Source: Candidatus Delongbacteria bacterium (GTDB taxonomy: Bacteria; Bacteroidota; Bacteroidia; Bacteroidales; ML635J-15). Taken from it: a stretch of 13,302 nt of DNA. Made by a program: the position numbers and the translations under genes. This document shows positions 8,109-13,302 of the stretch, piece by piece. The stretch lies in NCBI GenBank assembly GCA_027858215.1, contig JAQIDD010000210.1:1-13302 (forward strand). The letters run 5' to 3'. A model generated the notes under the pieces. The model did not search any database and was not told where the DNA came from. It was given only the letters and a program-made list of their open reading frames with translations. Each line of letters starts with the position of its first letter. The first letter of the stretch is position 1.

Positions 8109-8690
8109 ATGATTAAGCAAGTGGTAAATAATTATAACGAACTTCAGTCGGAAATTGATGCGCATGATGTTGTGTATTGCCTGCTTTACAAAGCGGAAAG
8201 CAAGGCCAGTCATTGTGCAATTGATCATCTCAGCATGGCAGCCGGAACAGACAATGGTGGTATGATTTGCATGGCTGATGTCAGTAAAGTGCGTGATATA
8301 CATCTTGTCTATAATGTAACATCAGTGCCTACCTTGCTGGTTTTTAAAAACAAGGAGCTAACTAACCAGGTAAAAGGATGTAATGATACCCGCTTTTATA
8401 AAAATTTGATTGACGGTAGTTATTTCGTAAGTAAACAAGCTGGTGATAATAAACAAAAAAACGTGACGGTATATACCAGCCCCACGTGTACGTACTGCAA
8501 CAGCCTGAAATCATACTTAAAAAAACTGCAGATTCATTTCAGGGAAGTGGATGTATCGAAAAGTCCGGAACAAGCACAACAATTGGTGAGCCGAACCGGA
8601 CAACAAGGGGTGCCACAAACCGAAATAAATGGTAAATTTGTGGTCGGTTTTGATAAACATAAAAGTGATAAATTATTGGAATTACAGTGA
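8109..8690 (+). CDS. Thioredoxin-like/glutaredoxin (YruB-type) fusion protein
   Basis: This 193-residue cytoplasmic protein joins two thioredoxin folds. Residues 1-107 align with thioredoxin: an ADVSKVRDIHLVYNV segment and a cis-proline loop SVPTLLVFKN (72-81). The usual WCGPC site is replaced by KASHC (32-36), so the nucleophilic first cysteine is missing and only the resolving-position Cys36 remains. Residues 118-193 are a compact glutaredoxin with an intact CTYC site (Cys127, Cys130), FREVDVSKSPEQAQQLV, cis-proline in GVPQTEING (Pro169) and GFDKHKSDKLLEL, matching the YruB/NrdH-like subfamily. The C-terminal half should be a dithiol reductant; the N-terminal half may be a non-catalytic binding or adaptor domain. 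ATG 8109 is preferred because the ATG at 8105 is stopped after three codons. groES starts 37 nt downstream with no terminator between, so cotranscription is likely. Confidence 0.87.
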   Translation: MIKQVVNNYNELQSEIDAHDVVYCLLYKAESKASHCAIDHLSMAAGTDNGGMICMADVSKVRDIHLVYNVTSVPTLLVFKNKELTNQVKGCNDTRFYKNLIDGSYFVSKQAGDNKQKNVTVYTSPTCTYCNSLKSYLKKLQIHFREVDVSKSPEQAQQLVSRTGQQGVPQTEINGKFVVGFDKHKSDKLLELQ

Positions 8691-8727
8691 TAATTAAAAA
8701 TAAGTTAAATCATAAAATAGAAAAATT

Positions 8728-9015
8728 ATGAAAGATTTACAACCGCTAAATGAAAATGTATTGTTAGATGTCAGTACAGAGGAAGCAGAAGAAAAAACAG
8801 CTTCAGGAATTATTATTCCAGATACTGCAAAAGAAAAACCTCAGTATGGTACTGTTGTTGCCGTAGGGCAAATTGAATATTCTACTGTTGCTGTTGGGGA
8901 TAAAGTATATTACAAAAAGTTTTCAGGTTCTGAACTTGAAATGGGAGAAAAGAAATACTTGCTGATTCCTTATGCTGACCTCCTTGCAAAAGAGGTGGCT
9001 ACAGAAAACATTTAA
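8728..9015 (+). CDS. groES: GroES-family co-chaperonin without an adjacent groEL
   Basis: This 95-residue Cpn10 protein is of normal length. It starts with LQPLNENVLLDV and has the mobile loop with the chaperonin-contacting hydrophobic tripeptide (KTASGIIIPDTAKEKPQYG). It continues with TVVAVGQIEYSTVAVGDKVYYKKFSGSELEMGEKKYLLIPYADLLA, the beta-barrel core. GroES heptamers cap GroEL and close the folding chamber. Unusually, no groEL follows: a terminator and a convergent OsmC gene come next. The sequence is somewhat divergent from the main Bacteroidota GroES in the region after the mobile loop, which fits a second, specialised copy. It sits 37 nt after the thioredoxin-glutaredoxin fusion and probably shares its promoter. 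The family call is secure; paralogue status is inference. Confidence 0.9.
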   Translation: MKDLQPLNENVLLDVSTEEAEEKTASGIIIPDTAKEKPQYGTVVAVGQIEYSTVAVGDKVYYKKFSGSELEMGEKKYLLIPYADLLAKEVATENI

Positions 9016-9028
9016 TACGCTTTTCTAT

Positions 9029-9077
9029 CGACAAAAAATCCGCATGTTGATAAAAGTATGTGGATTTTTGTCGTTCT
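9029..9077. terminator. Bidirectional terminator between groES and the OsmC gene
   Basis: A stem of about 16 bp pairs 9029-9045 (CGACAAAAAATCCGCAT) with 9058-9073 (ATGTGGATTTTTGTCG), with one bulged A and one wobble, around a 12-nt loop. The A-tract and T-tract arms suit termination of both convergent genes. Confidence 0.75.
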
Positions 9078-9086
9078 TTATGACTA

Positions 9087-9509
9087 TTAATCTTTATATT
9101 GTATCTCTGAACTCATGTCAATGCTGGCTTGTCTGTATGTATAAGTCACTCCGCAATACCTGTTTTCTGACAAATCGACGGCTTTTTCGATCATTTTTTG
9201 ATTGAGGTCTTTTCCTTTAAATACATAGGTTTGATGTATTTTGGAATAATGCTTGGGATGTTCTTCTGTTTCCTCAGCTTCTACCATGATTTTAAAATCA
9301 TCAACCTCTACTCTCATTTTTTTTAACAGCGAAACAATAAACTGACCGTTGCAGCCTCCCAGGGCAACCAGCATCAACGGTTTGGGCGGTGGCCCGATGT
9401 CCTCACCACCAACTTCACGGCTGTGGCCATCAAGGATTATTTTATGTCCGTTTGATTGCGCATCAAACACCATCTTTTTTCCCCAGTTTAATTCAATTTT
9501 TCGTTTCAT
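9087..9509 (-). CDS. OsmC/Ohr-family protein (probable thiol peroxidase)
   Basis: This 140-residue cytoplasmic protein has the OsmC fold layout. N-terminal strands come first, then GGEDIGPPPKPLMLVALGGC with catalytic Cys53 at the start of the central helix. A second strand set follows, then SENRYCGVTYTY with Cys119. The pair of conserved cysteines is what OsmC/Ohr enzymes use to reduce organic peroxides, with dithiols as donors. The arrangement is closer to the YhfA-like OsmC branch than to Ohr proper, because the spacing PPPKPLMLVALGGCNGQ is typical there. It converges on the groES unit and shares its terminator. Start ATG 9509 gives MKRKIELNW, a usual start for this branch, and a plausible -7 box lies just upstream. 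Exact substrate is unknown. Confidence 0.88.
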   Translation of the reverse strand: MKRKIELNWGKKMVFDAQSNGHKIILDGHSREVGGEDIGPPPKPLMLVALGGCNGQFIVSLLKKMRVEVDDFKIMVEAEETEEHPKHYSKIHQTYVFKGKDLNQKMIEKAVDLSENRYCGVTYTYRQASIDMSSEIQYKD

Positions 9510-9534
9510 AACAAGGCTATATTTGTATTTAGTA

Positions 9535-9542
9535 CAAATTTA
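9535..9542 (-). promoter_or_regulatory. Candidate -7 element of the OsmC gene
   Basis: On the minus strand this reads TAAATTTG, matching TAnnTTTG, 25 nt before the start codon. The nearest upstream TTTG (9568-9571) is about 25 nt away, longer than usual, so the -33 part is weak. Confidence 0.4.
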
Positions 9543-9682
9543 AAATACTTATCGTTATTTTCCTTTGCAAATATTGTTCTTTTATTTTCCAACAAAATGC
9601 CGTTCAAAATGTTCTTATTGAAAGTATTACATCCCACCCGGGTGAATATTACACAAAATTGGAGAATTTTTCAATTGAATGT

Positions 9683-9712
9683 TTTGCCGGAAAAAATAAA
9701 ACCCTATATTTG
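9683..9712 (+). promoter_or_regulatory. Promoter of tRNA-Phe
   Basis: TTTG (9683-9686) and TATATTTG (9705-9712) are 18 nt apart, a near-perfect Bacteroidota promoter. The tRNA begins 16 nt after the -7 box, so the transcript has almost no leader. Confidence 0.75.
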
Positions 9713-9727
9713 CACTCTCAAAACGGA

Positions 9728-9800
<73 letters not shown>

Positions 9801-9804
9801 CAAC

Positions 9805-9850
9805 ATCAGAACGAGCCTGCCTGTCGACCGACAGGCAGGCTCGTTCTGAT
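9805..9850. repeat. 46-nt perfect palindrome behind tRNA-Phe
   Basis: Bases 9805-9826 and 9829-9850 are exact reverse complements (22 bp) separated by only AC. The stem contains an outer ATCAGAACGAG part and an inner CCTGCCTGTCG core around a GTCGAC centre. It starts 4 nt after the tRNA and could act as its terminator or processing barrier, but only TTATT follows, not a T-tract. The inner core looks like a dispersed GC-rich palindrome inserted into a simpler hairpin (inference). Confidence 0.75.
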
Positions 9851-10345
9851 TTATTGAGTACCACGGGTTTTACAGGCCTGAACATAGTGAAATCCCCAGA
9901 CATATCGAGACTCTCTGCTCATTCACACTAACATCTTAAAACCAGGTATGTGTTATTGCGACAGAATGTTACAAGGAGACGAATGTATTCAATCAAGAAG
10001 TTTATGACAGGAATTTTAATGTGATGAACATGTCAATGATTAGTAAAAGCGTGAAAGTTTTTTTATAATGTTAAATTTGTCGGTACATGGACATTCTCAA
10101 AGTAGGTTAGAAGGCATTTTGGTTATCAGAGCAAGTGGGTAATGTTTTTAAACCTGTTGCAATTTTTGATTGTATTCTTAATACTGATGAAATCAATGAA
10201 AAAGTTGCTCAGTAAGCATATTTTTATCAATGTGAAGAAGCGTCAGGAATATGTTGTACTATGATATGGAGCATTTTAAGAAGAAAAGGGTTTTCGCACT
10301 CTTTTCTGAATTTTCTTAACCCTTATTCAAATTCGTTAATTACTG
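9851..10345. other. Gene-poor stretch, possibly holding decayed coding sequence
   Basis: No intact gene is visible in this roughly 500-nt, AT-rich stretch. One frame reads protein-like from ATG 10087 through an early TAG (10108) to TAA 10213, with KAFWLSEQVGNVFKPVAIFD between them, and continues past the stop. This could be a degraded gene or chance, and no family was recognised. A reading frame from 10261 towards the tRNA is judged spurious. Confidence 0.3.
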
Positions 10346-10412
10346 GGGCCCACCAGGGCTTCCGTCGTGTCGACCAGACAAGTGCACCTTTGCTCCCGGA
10401 TTGTGAGTCAGG
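10346..10412 (-). pseudogene. Degenerate partial copy of the CAT-anticodon tRNA
   Basis: GGGCCCACCAGGGCTT at 10346-10361 is identical to the 3' end of the intact tRNA at 10461-10476. Bases 10393-10412 match its anticodon arm (10487-10506) with two differences (CTCCCGGATTGTGAGTCAGG versus CTCCCTGATTATGAGTCAGG). Between these blocks, the T-arm is replaced by about 31 unrelated bases in place of about 10. The D-arm and 5' acceptor strand are absent, and the position matching the CAT anticodon reads CAC. It cannot form a functional tRNA and is best read as a tandem duplicate in decay. Confidence 0.7.
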
Positions 10413-10426
10413 ATTTTATTGGGGTA

Positions 10427-10458
10427 AAAAAAACCCGGCTCTTTCACCGGGTTTTTTT
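10427..10458. terminator. Intrinsic terminator of the minus-strand tRNA
   Basis: AAAAAAACCCGG (10427-10438) pairs perfectly with CCGGGTTTTTTT (10447-10458) around an 8-nt loop. It begins 2 nt beyond the tRNA 3' end on the minus strand, where it gives a GC stem followed by a T-tract. It can work in both directions. Confidence 0.85.
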
Positions 10459-10459
10459 G

Positions 10460-10533
10460 TGGGCCCACCAGGGCTTGAACCTGGGACTCCCTGATTATGA
10501 GTCAGGTGCTCTGACCAACTGAGCTATGGGCCC
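10460..10533 (-). tRNA. tRNA with CAT anticodon (Ile2 or elongator Met)
   Basis: The 74-nt cloverleaf reads from GGGCCCA (acceptor) through AGCTCAGTTGGTCAGAGC (D-arm), CCTGA-CTCATAA-TCAGG (anticodon arm, CAT at 10497-10499) and a T-arm with GTTCAAG to TGGGCCC plus discriminator A. No CCA is encoded. A CAT anticodon can mean methionine, or isoleucine AUA after lysidine modification by TilS. The C4-G69 and C5-G68 pairs and overall likeness to tRNA-Ile acceptor stems favour Ile2, but software usually labels it Met. Confidence 0.95.
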
Positions 10534-10547
10534 AAAATTTCGGATTG

Positions 10548-10579
10548 CAATGTTAGTACAATTTAGTCTAACCTGCAAA
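10548..10579 (-). promoter_or_regulatory. Probable promoter of the CAT-anticodon tRNA
   Basis: On the minus strand TTTG (10579-10576) is followed after 20 nt by TAACATTG (10555-10548), one mismatch from TAnnTTTG. It lies wholly in the short gap between the membrane protein stop and the tRNA, which starts 14 nt after the -7 box. Confidence 0.5.
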
Positions 10580-10585
10580 ATAAAA

Positions 10586-11872
10586 TCAGATTCTTTTTAT
10601 CCTGATTTTTTTCCAGTTTCCAAGCATAATAATCCCTGCCACAAAGAAAGGCATTGCAGGAATATTATACCGTACCAAAGCACCAAGCACCGGAGTACTT
10701 AATCCGGTAGTAACAAAAAGAATGAGTATGAATGACAGGCTGAATAGCAAGAATTTTATTTCTTTTTTAGACACGTTACGTGGCCAGATGCATGCATATA
10801 CAAGCATAATCAGTAGTATCAGTTTTTCAATCCCGGCAACAAGCATCAATGGAGAATTCCACTCCAGAAAATGAGGTCGAAACATGCTGTTGAAAAAACC
10901 AGTGGGAGAATGACGCAGCACTGATAAAATATTCGGTTTAAGTTCAGGGAGGTTGATTGCTGAACCGACATTTTCTCTAGCTTGTACCATACTGACAAAA
11001 TGATGTTGTTTTTTATCAAGGAGTCGAAACATATTTAGCTTAGGATAGAGGCATCCGGATATCCAAACCAGTAAAATGATAACTATATGTGTAATGATAA
11101 AATTCCTGAAAATGTGCTTGTTTTGTTTTGTTGCCAACAGAAATACAAGTCCGGGGATCATGCAGATAAGTACATAAATTTTTGTCATAATAAACAGCCC
11201 GACTGCCAGTATAATCAGAAGCAATATTTTTAGTTTAAACCCTTTATGAAGTAATGATATGGTATAAAACAATAATCCTGTATTTAACATGAGGATGCCT
11301 TCTTTGAGTAACCCGGAACTCCAGAAAAACACACTGGGAACCATATACACAGCCAAAGCGAGCCAAAAACGTCCTTTTGTAAAGTATGTTATGCCGAGGT
11401 ACAACAAGGTGAGCCCCAGAAACGACAGAAAAGCCATTAAAAAGCTATGAGCAACAATACTTCCACCCGTGACCGGGTACAACAGTGCATTATAACGTAT
11501 CATTATGCGATTGTCATTCCAGACACCGTGAAAATATCCTCTATACCAAACACCTGTATGTTCCAGGCATTGTTTTACTTCAGGGGTGTCAATACCCACA
11601 CCGGTGATTATTCGTATGTATGTATTCGGTGTGTCTGCATTTTCTACGATTGCTTTTCCATCGTTGTAGTATTTATAGATATCTGCTGTTTCCTGTGGAT
11701 AGTGCCAGGTATATATTGCCAGAACAGCAAGTGATGCCACAATCTTTGCTCCCCATAAACTCAATCTCCAGATTGTTTTCAAACCTGTCCTTCTGAACAA
11801 AGGTAGTTTATAAACCATCCAGGTAGTAGCAATTAGAATAATCAGCGTACTAATGATTTTCAGTACCAGCAT
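10586..11872 (-). CDS. Polytopic inner-membrane protein, possible GT-C glycosyltransferase or polysaccharide polymerase
   Basis: This 428-residue protein has about ten hydrophobic segments. They begin at residue 1 (MLVLKIISTLIILIATTWMV), and a large hydrophilic loop spans about residues 60-133 (ETADIYKYYNDGKAI through WYRGYFHGVWNDNRIMIRYN). The later segments include MVPSVFFWSSGLLKEGILML and ALVRYNIPAMPFFVAGIIML. An Asp-containing first periplasmic loop followed by many helices, the WSSGLLKE block, and the RYNIPAMPF segment near the end all recall GT-C-fold glycosyltransferases and EpsG/Wzy-like polymerases of Bacteroidota. The exact family could not be fixed, and no glycan genes are nearby. 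The C-terminus is strongly basic (KKIRIKRI) and probably cytoplasmic. It is divergent from the gene at 12119 with a roughly 246-nt AT-rich gap in which I see no other gene. Confidence 0.75.
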   Translation of the reverse strand: MLVLKIISTLIILIATTWMVYKLPLFRRTGLKTIWRLSLWGAKIVASLAVLAIYTWHYPQETADIYKYYNDGKAIVENADTPNTYIRIITGVGIDTPEVKQCLEHTGVWYRGYFHGVWNDNRIMIRYNALLYPVTGGSIVAHSFLMAFLSFLGLTLLYLGITYFTKGRFWLALAVYMVPSVFFWSSGLLKEGILMLNTGLLFYTISLLHKGFKLKILLLIILAVGLFIMTKIYVLICMIPGLVFLLATKQNKHIFRNFIITHIVIILLVWISGCLYPKLNMFRLLDKKQHHFVSMVQARENVGSAINLPELKPNILSVLRHSPTGFFNSMFRPHFLEWNSPLMLVAGIEKLILLIMLVYACIWPRNVSKKEIKFLLFSLSFILILFVTTGLSTPVLGALVRYNIPAMPFFVAGIIMLGNWKKIRIKRI

Positions 11873-12118
11873 GTTTAATTTTTGCAGTGAAATTAATAAG
11901 AATATATGTTACTTACTAAATGTGAAGTGAAAATATATTTTAACTGTTGTAAATATCCAGGAACAAAAAAATGATCAGATTAGCGAAACAGTAATTCGTT
12001 TTTTTCTGACTCAAAGAGATATGTTGCTTGTTTATCTGGTTTTTTAATTCAATATTTTCTGTTTTTATAATTGATTTACAATGAAACATTTTATATCTTG
12101 CTTTCGTTACATAAGATA

Positions 12119-13027
12119 ATGTTATCCATGAAAAACATAACTGTCATCGCTATTGTTCTGTTTTTGACCAATTTCTCGCTTGCCGCCCAGGAACTGGAAA
12201 ATACCGACTATATTGATGATCAGATCATGGATATCAACCAGCACATGAAAGATGTGGTTGAATTGACAGATGATACAGCCAAAATTGAAGCCAATGATTT
12301 GGCGCTGGAGTTGATGCGGGACATGCTGATTGAACCCGATGCATTTGAGTATCAATACGATTCACTTGAGCACATCACCATCCTGGAATCGAATGATGGA
12401 CGCGTGAGGATTTTTACCTGGAACATCATGTATGACAACATGCGACATGATTTTTTTGGTTTTATTCAGTATGTGAATGAGGATGGCGAATATCATCATT
12501 ATGAACTAAAAGATAAGACCAGCATTGATCCTGACGCTGACCCGGATTATGAAAGCCCGGATGAATGGTATGGCGCTATTTATTATGAAATGATTGAGGA
12601 AAAACATAAAGATACACCGATATATACCTTGTTAGGATGGAAGGGGCAGGATGCCCTGGTGCAGCAAAAAGTAATAGAAACACTTGAATTCAACCACCGG
12701 GATGAACCGGAATTTGGTGGCCGAAGGCTTAAGGTTGTGCGCGAAAAAATGGACAGGGCCATATTCAGGTATTCAAGCCAGGCACAGATGATAATCAGGT
12801 TCAATGAGAAGAATGATATCATTGTTTGTGACCATTTATCTCCTGGCAATCCAAAATTCAAAGGGCAGTATGAATATTATGGTCCGGATTATTCATACGA
12901 TGCTTTCGAATTTGATGGCAAAAGGTGGGTGTACAAATCCAACATTGATCCCAACATTGCCATCAATTATAAAAAGAACAGAAAGATAGAAAAACGTAAA
13001 AAACAAAACCCCTCAAAGGATTTTTAA
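12119..13027 (+). CDS. Secreted protein of unknown function, Bacteroidota-type
   Basis: The protein has 302 residues from ATG 12119; ATG 12128 is equally possible, while the TTG at 12071 lies upstream of a likely promoter region (TATATCTTG at 12092-12100). A signal peptide is clear (KNITVIAIVLFLTNFSLAAQ, cleavage about residue 22-24). The mature part has an acidic helical start with NQHMKDVVELTDD, a central beta-rich region with IFTWNIMYDNMRHDFFGFIQY, and LLGWKGQD (171-178). Further on come FRYSSQAQMIIRFNEKNDII, a YYGPDYSYDAF block (253-263) and a lysine-rich tail (KKNRKIEKRKKQNPSKDF). The pattern of a LGW-G-D block followed by SxxAxMxxRF and YGPDxSYDAF recurs in uncharacterised Bacteroidota proteins; I know of no function. 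It abuts a receiver-domain gene without any gap, so the two are probably translated as one unit. Confidence 0.8.
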   Translation: MLSMKNITVIAIVLFLTNFSLAAQELENTDYIDDQIMDINQHMKDVVELTDDTAKIEANDLALELMRDMLIEPDAFEYQYDSLEHITILESNDGRVRIFTWNIMYDNMRHDFFGFIQYVNEDGEYHHYELKDKTSIDPDADPDYESPDEWYGAIYYEMIEEKHKDTPIYTLLGWKGQDALVQQKVIETLEFNHRDEPEFGGRRLKVVREKMDRAIFRYSSQAQMIIRFNEKNDIIVCDHLSPGNPKFKGQYEYYGPDYSYDAFEFDGKRWVYKSNIDPNIAINYKKNRKIEKRKKQNPSKDF

Positions 13028-13302
13028 ATGGCAAAAGATTACCTGATAGATATATATTTTGTTGATGATGATGATTTGTATTTGAATTATTTCAGAAAAA
13101 GATTTCAACTTGATTTGCCCAACAATCTTTACACCTACAATTCAGGGAAAAAATTCCTCCGGCATTACATTCAGGATTGCAAAAAACGACGCAATCAAAA
13201 AATTGTCATACTGGATTACCTCCTCAAAAGCGGGGATGACCATAACGCCAAAATGGTTACTGAACTTTTGCCAATTATCAAGCATCACAACCCAGATACA
13301 GA
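13028..13302 (+). CDS. Receiver (CheY-like) domain protein, cut off by window end
   Basis: The start ATG immediately follows the previous gene's TAA. The 91 visible codons form the first part of a response-regulator receiver domain. Strand 1 ends in the acidic cluster YFVDDDD (10-16), followed by a helix, NLYTYNSGKKFL, and IVILDYLL with the likely phosphoacceptor Asp63. After this comes a short GDDHNAKMVTELLPIIKHHNPDT helix and the run to strand 4. The later Thr/Ser and Lys of the family lie outside the window, as does any output domain. Its partner histidine kinase and output are unknown. Translational coupling to a secreted protein of unknown function is unusual. Confidence 0.75.
   Translation, partial: MAKDYLIDIYFVDDDDLYLNYFRKRFQLDLPNNLYTYNSGKKFLRHYIQDCKKRRNQKIVILDYLLKSGDDHNAKMVTELLPIIKHHNPDT

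Noticed and set aside
9635..9644. CACCCGGGTG palindrome upstream of the OsmC gene and tRNA-Phe
   Set aside because: Only 10 bp, not placed against a promoter box, and not repeated in the window; no basis for calling an operator.
10346..10476. 16-nt direct repeats as att sites of an integrated element
   Set aside because: Only about 100 nt lie between them and a second block of tRNA similarity follows, so tandem tRNA decay is simpler; kept only as an alternative in the findings.
10261..10494. Reading frame ending in VGPPGLEPGTP
   Set aside because: The end is a translated antisense tRNA, and the frame crosses the tRNA fragment and terminator.
12071..12118. TTG start giving 16 extra residues on the secreted protein
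   Set aside because: It would place residues in front of a clear signal peptide and lies upstream of the likely promoter box; ATG 12119 or 12128 fits better.

Overview
The window looks like Bacteroidota chromosome, probably from the Bacteroidales/Marinilabiliales part of the phylum. This rests on a 1675-residue secreted protein with a type IX secretion (T9SS) C-terminal sorting domain, several promoters of the Bacteroidota form TTTG-N18-20-TAnnTTTG, weak or absent Shine-Dalgarno sequences, signal peptides ending in WGQ or AAQ, and tRNA genes without an encoded CCA. The placement below phylum level is inference.

Layout, left to right. (1) 1-1514, plus strand: a small acidic protein of unknown function and a two-part outer-membrane beta-barrel protein, probably one operon, closed by a terminator at 1542-1567 and followed by a REP-like cluster of palindromes. 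(2) 1780-2412, minus strand: a cation-dependent O-methyltransferase of the caffeoyl-CoA/catechol type. (3) 2648-7675, plus strand: a giant modular T9SS cargo protein with a jelly-roll-like N-terminus, an Ig-like domain, four FN3 modules (the first split by an inserted DUF6359-like domain), an LTD-like surface domain, a beta-rich repeat region and a C-terminal sorting tail. No catalytic domain is evident. (4) 7676-8108: a terminator, a GC-rich segment containing a 71-nt imperfect hairpin, and a promoter. (5) 8109-9015, plus strand: a thioredoxin-glutaredoxin fusion and a GroES that has no GroEL beside it. A convergent OsmC-family peroxidase gene (9087-9509, minus) faces them, so all three genes may belong to a redox/stress neighbourhood. 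(6) 9728-10533: tRNA-Phe on plus with a 46-nt perfect palindrome behind it, a gene-poor stretch of about 500 nt, a degenerate partial tRNA copy, and an intact CAT-anticodon tRNA on minus with its terminator. (7) 10586-11872, minus: a polytopic membrane protein that may be a GT-C or polysaccharide-polymerase type enzyme. (8) 12119 to the right edge, plus: a secreted protein of unknown function followed without any gap by a receiver-domain protein cut off by the window end.

There is no CRISPR array, no intact insertion sequence, no prophage, and no obvious complete new defence or metabolic system. The most unusual items are the FN3 domain interrupted by an OB-like domain within a patchwork gene, the stand-alone GroES paired with a redox fusion whose thioredoxin half has lost its nucleophilic cysteine, the broken tRNA copy, and three structured intergenic elements.
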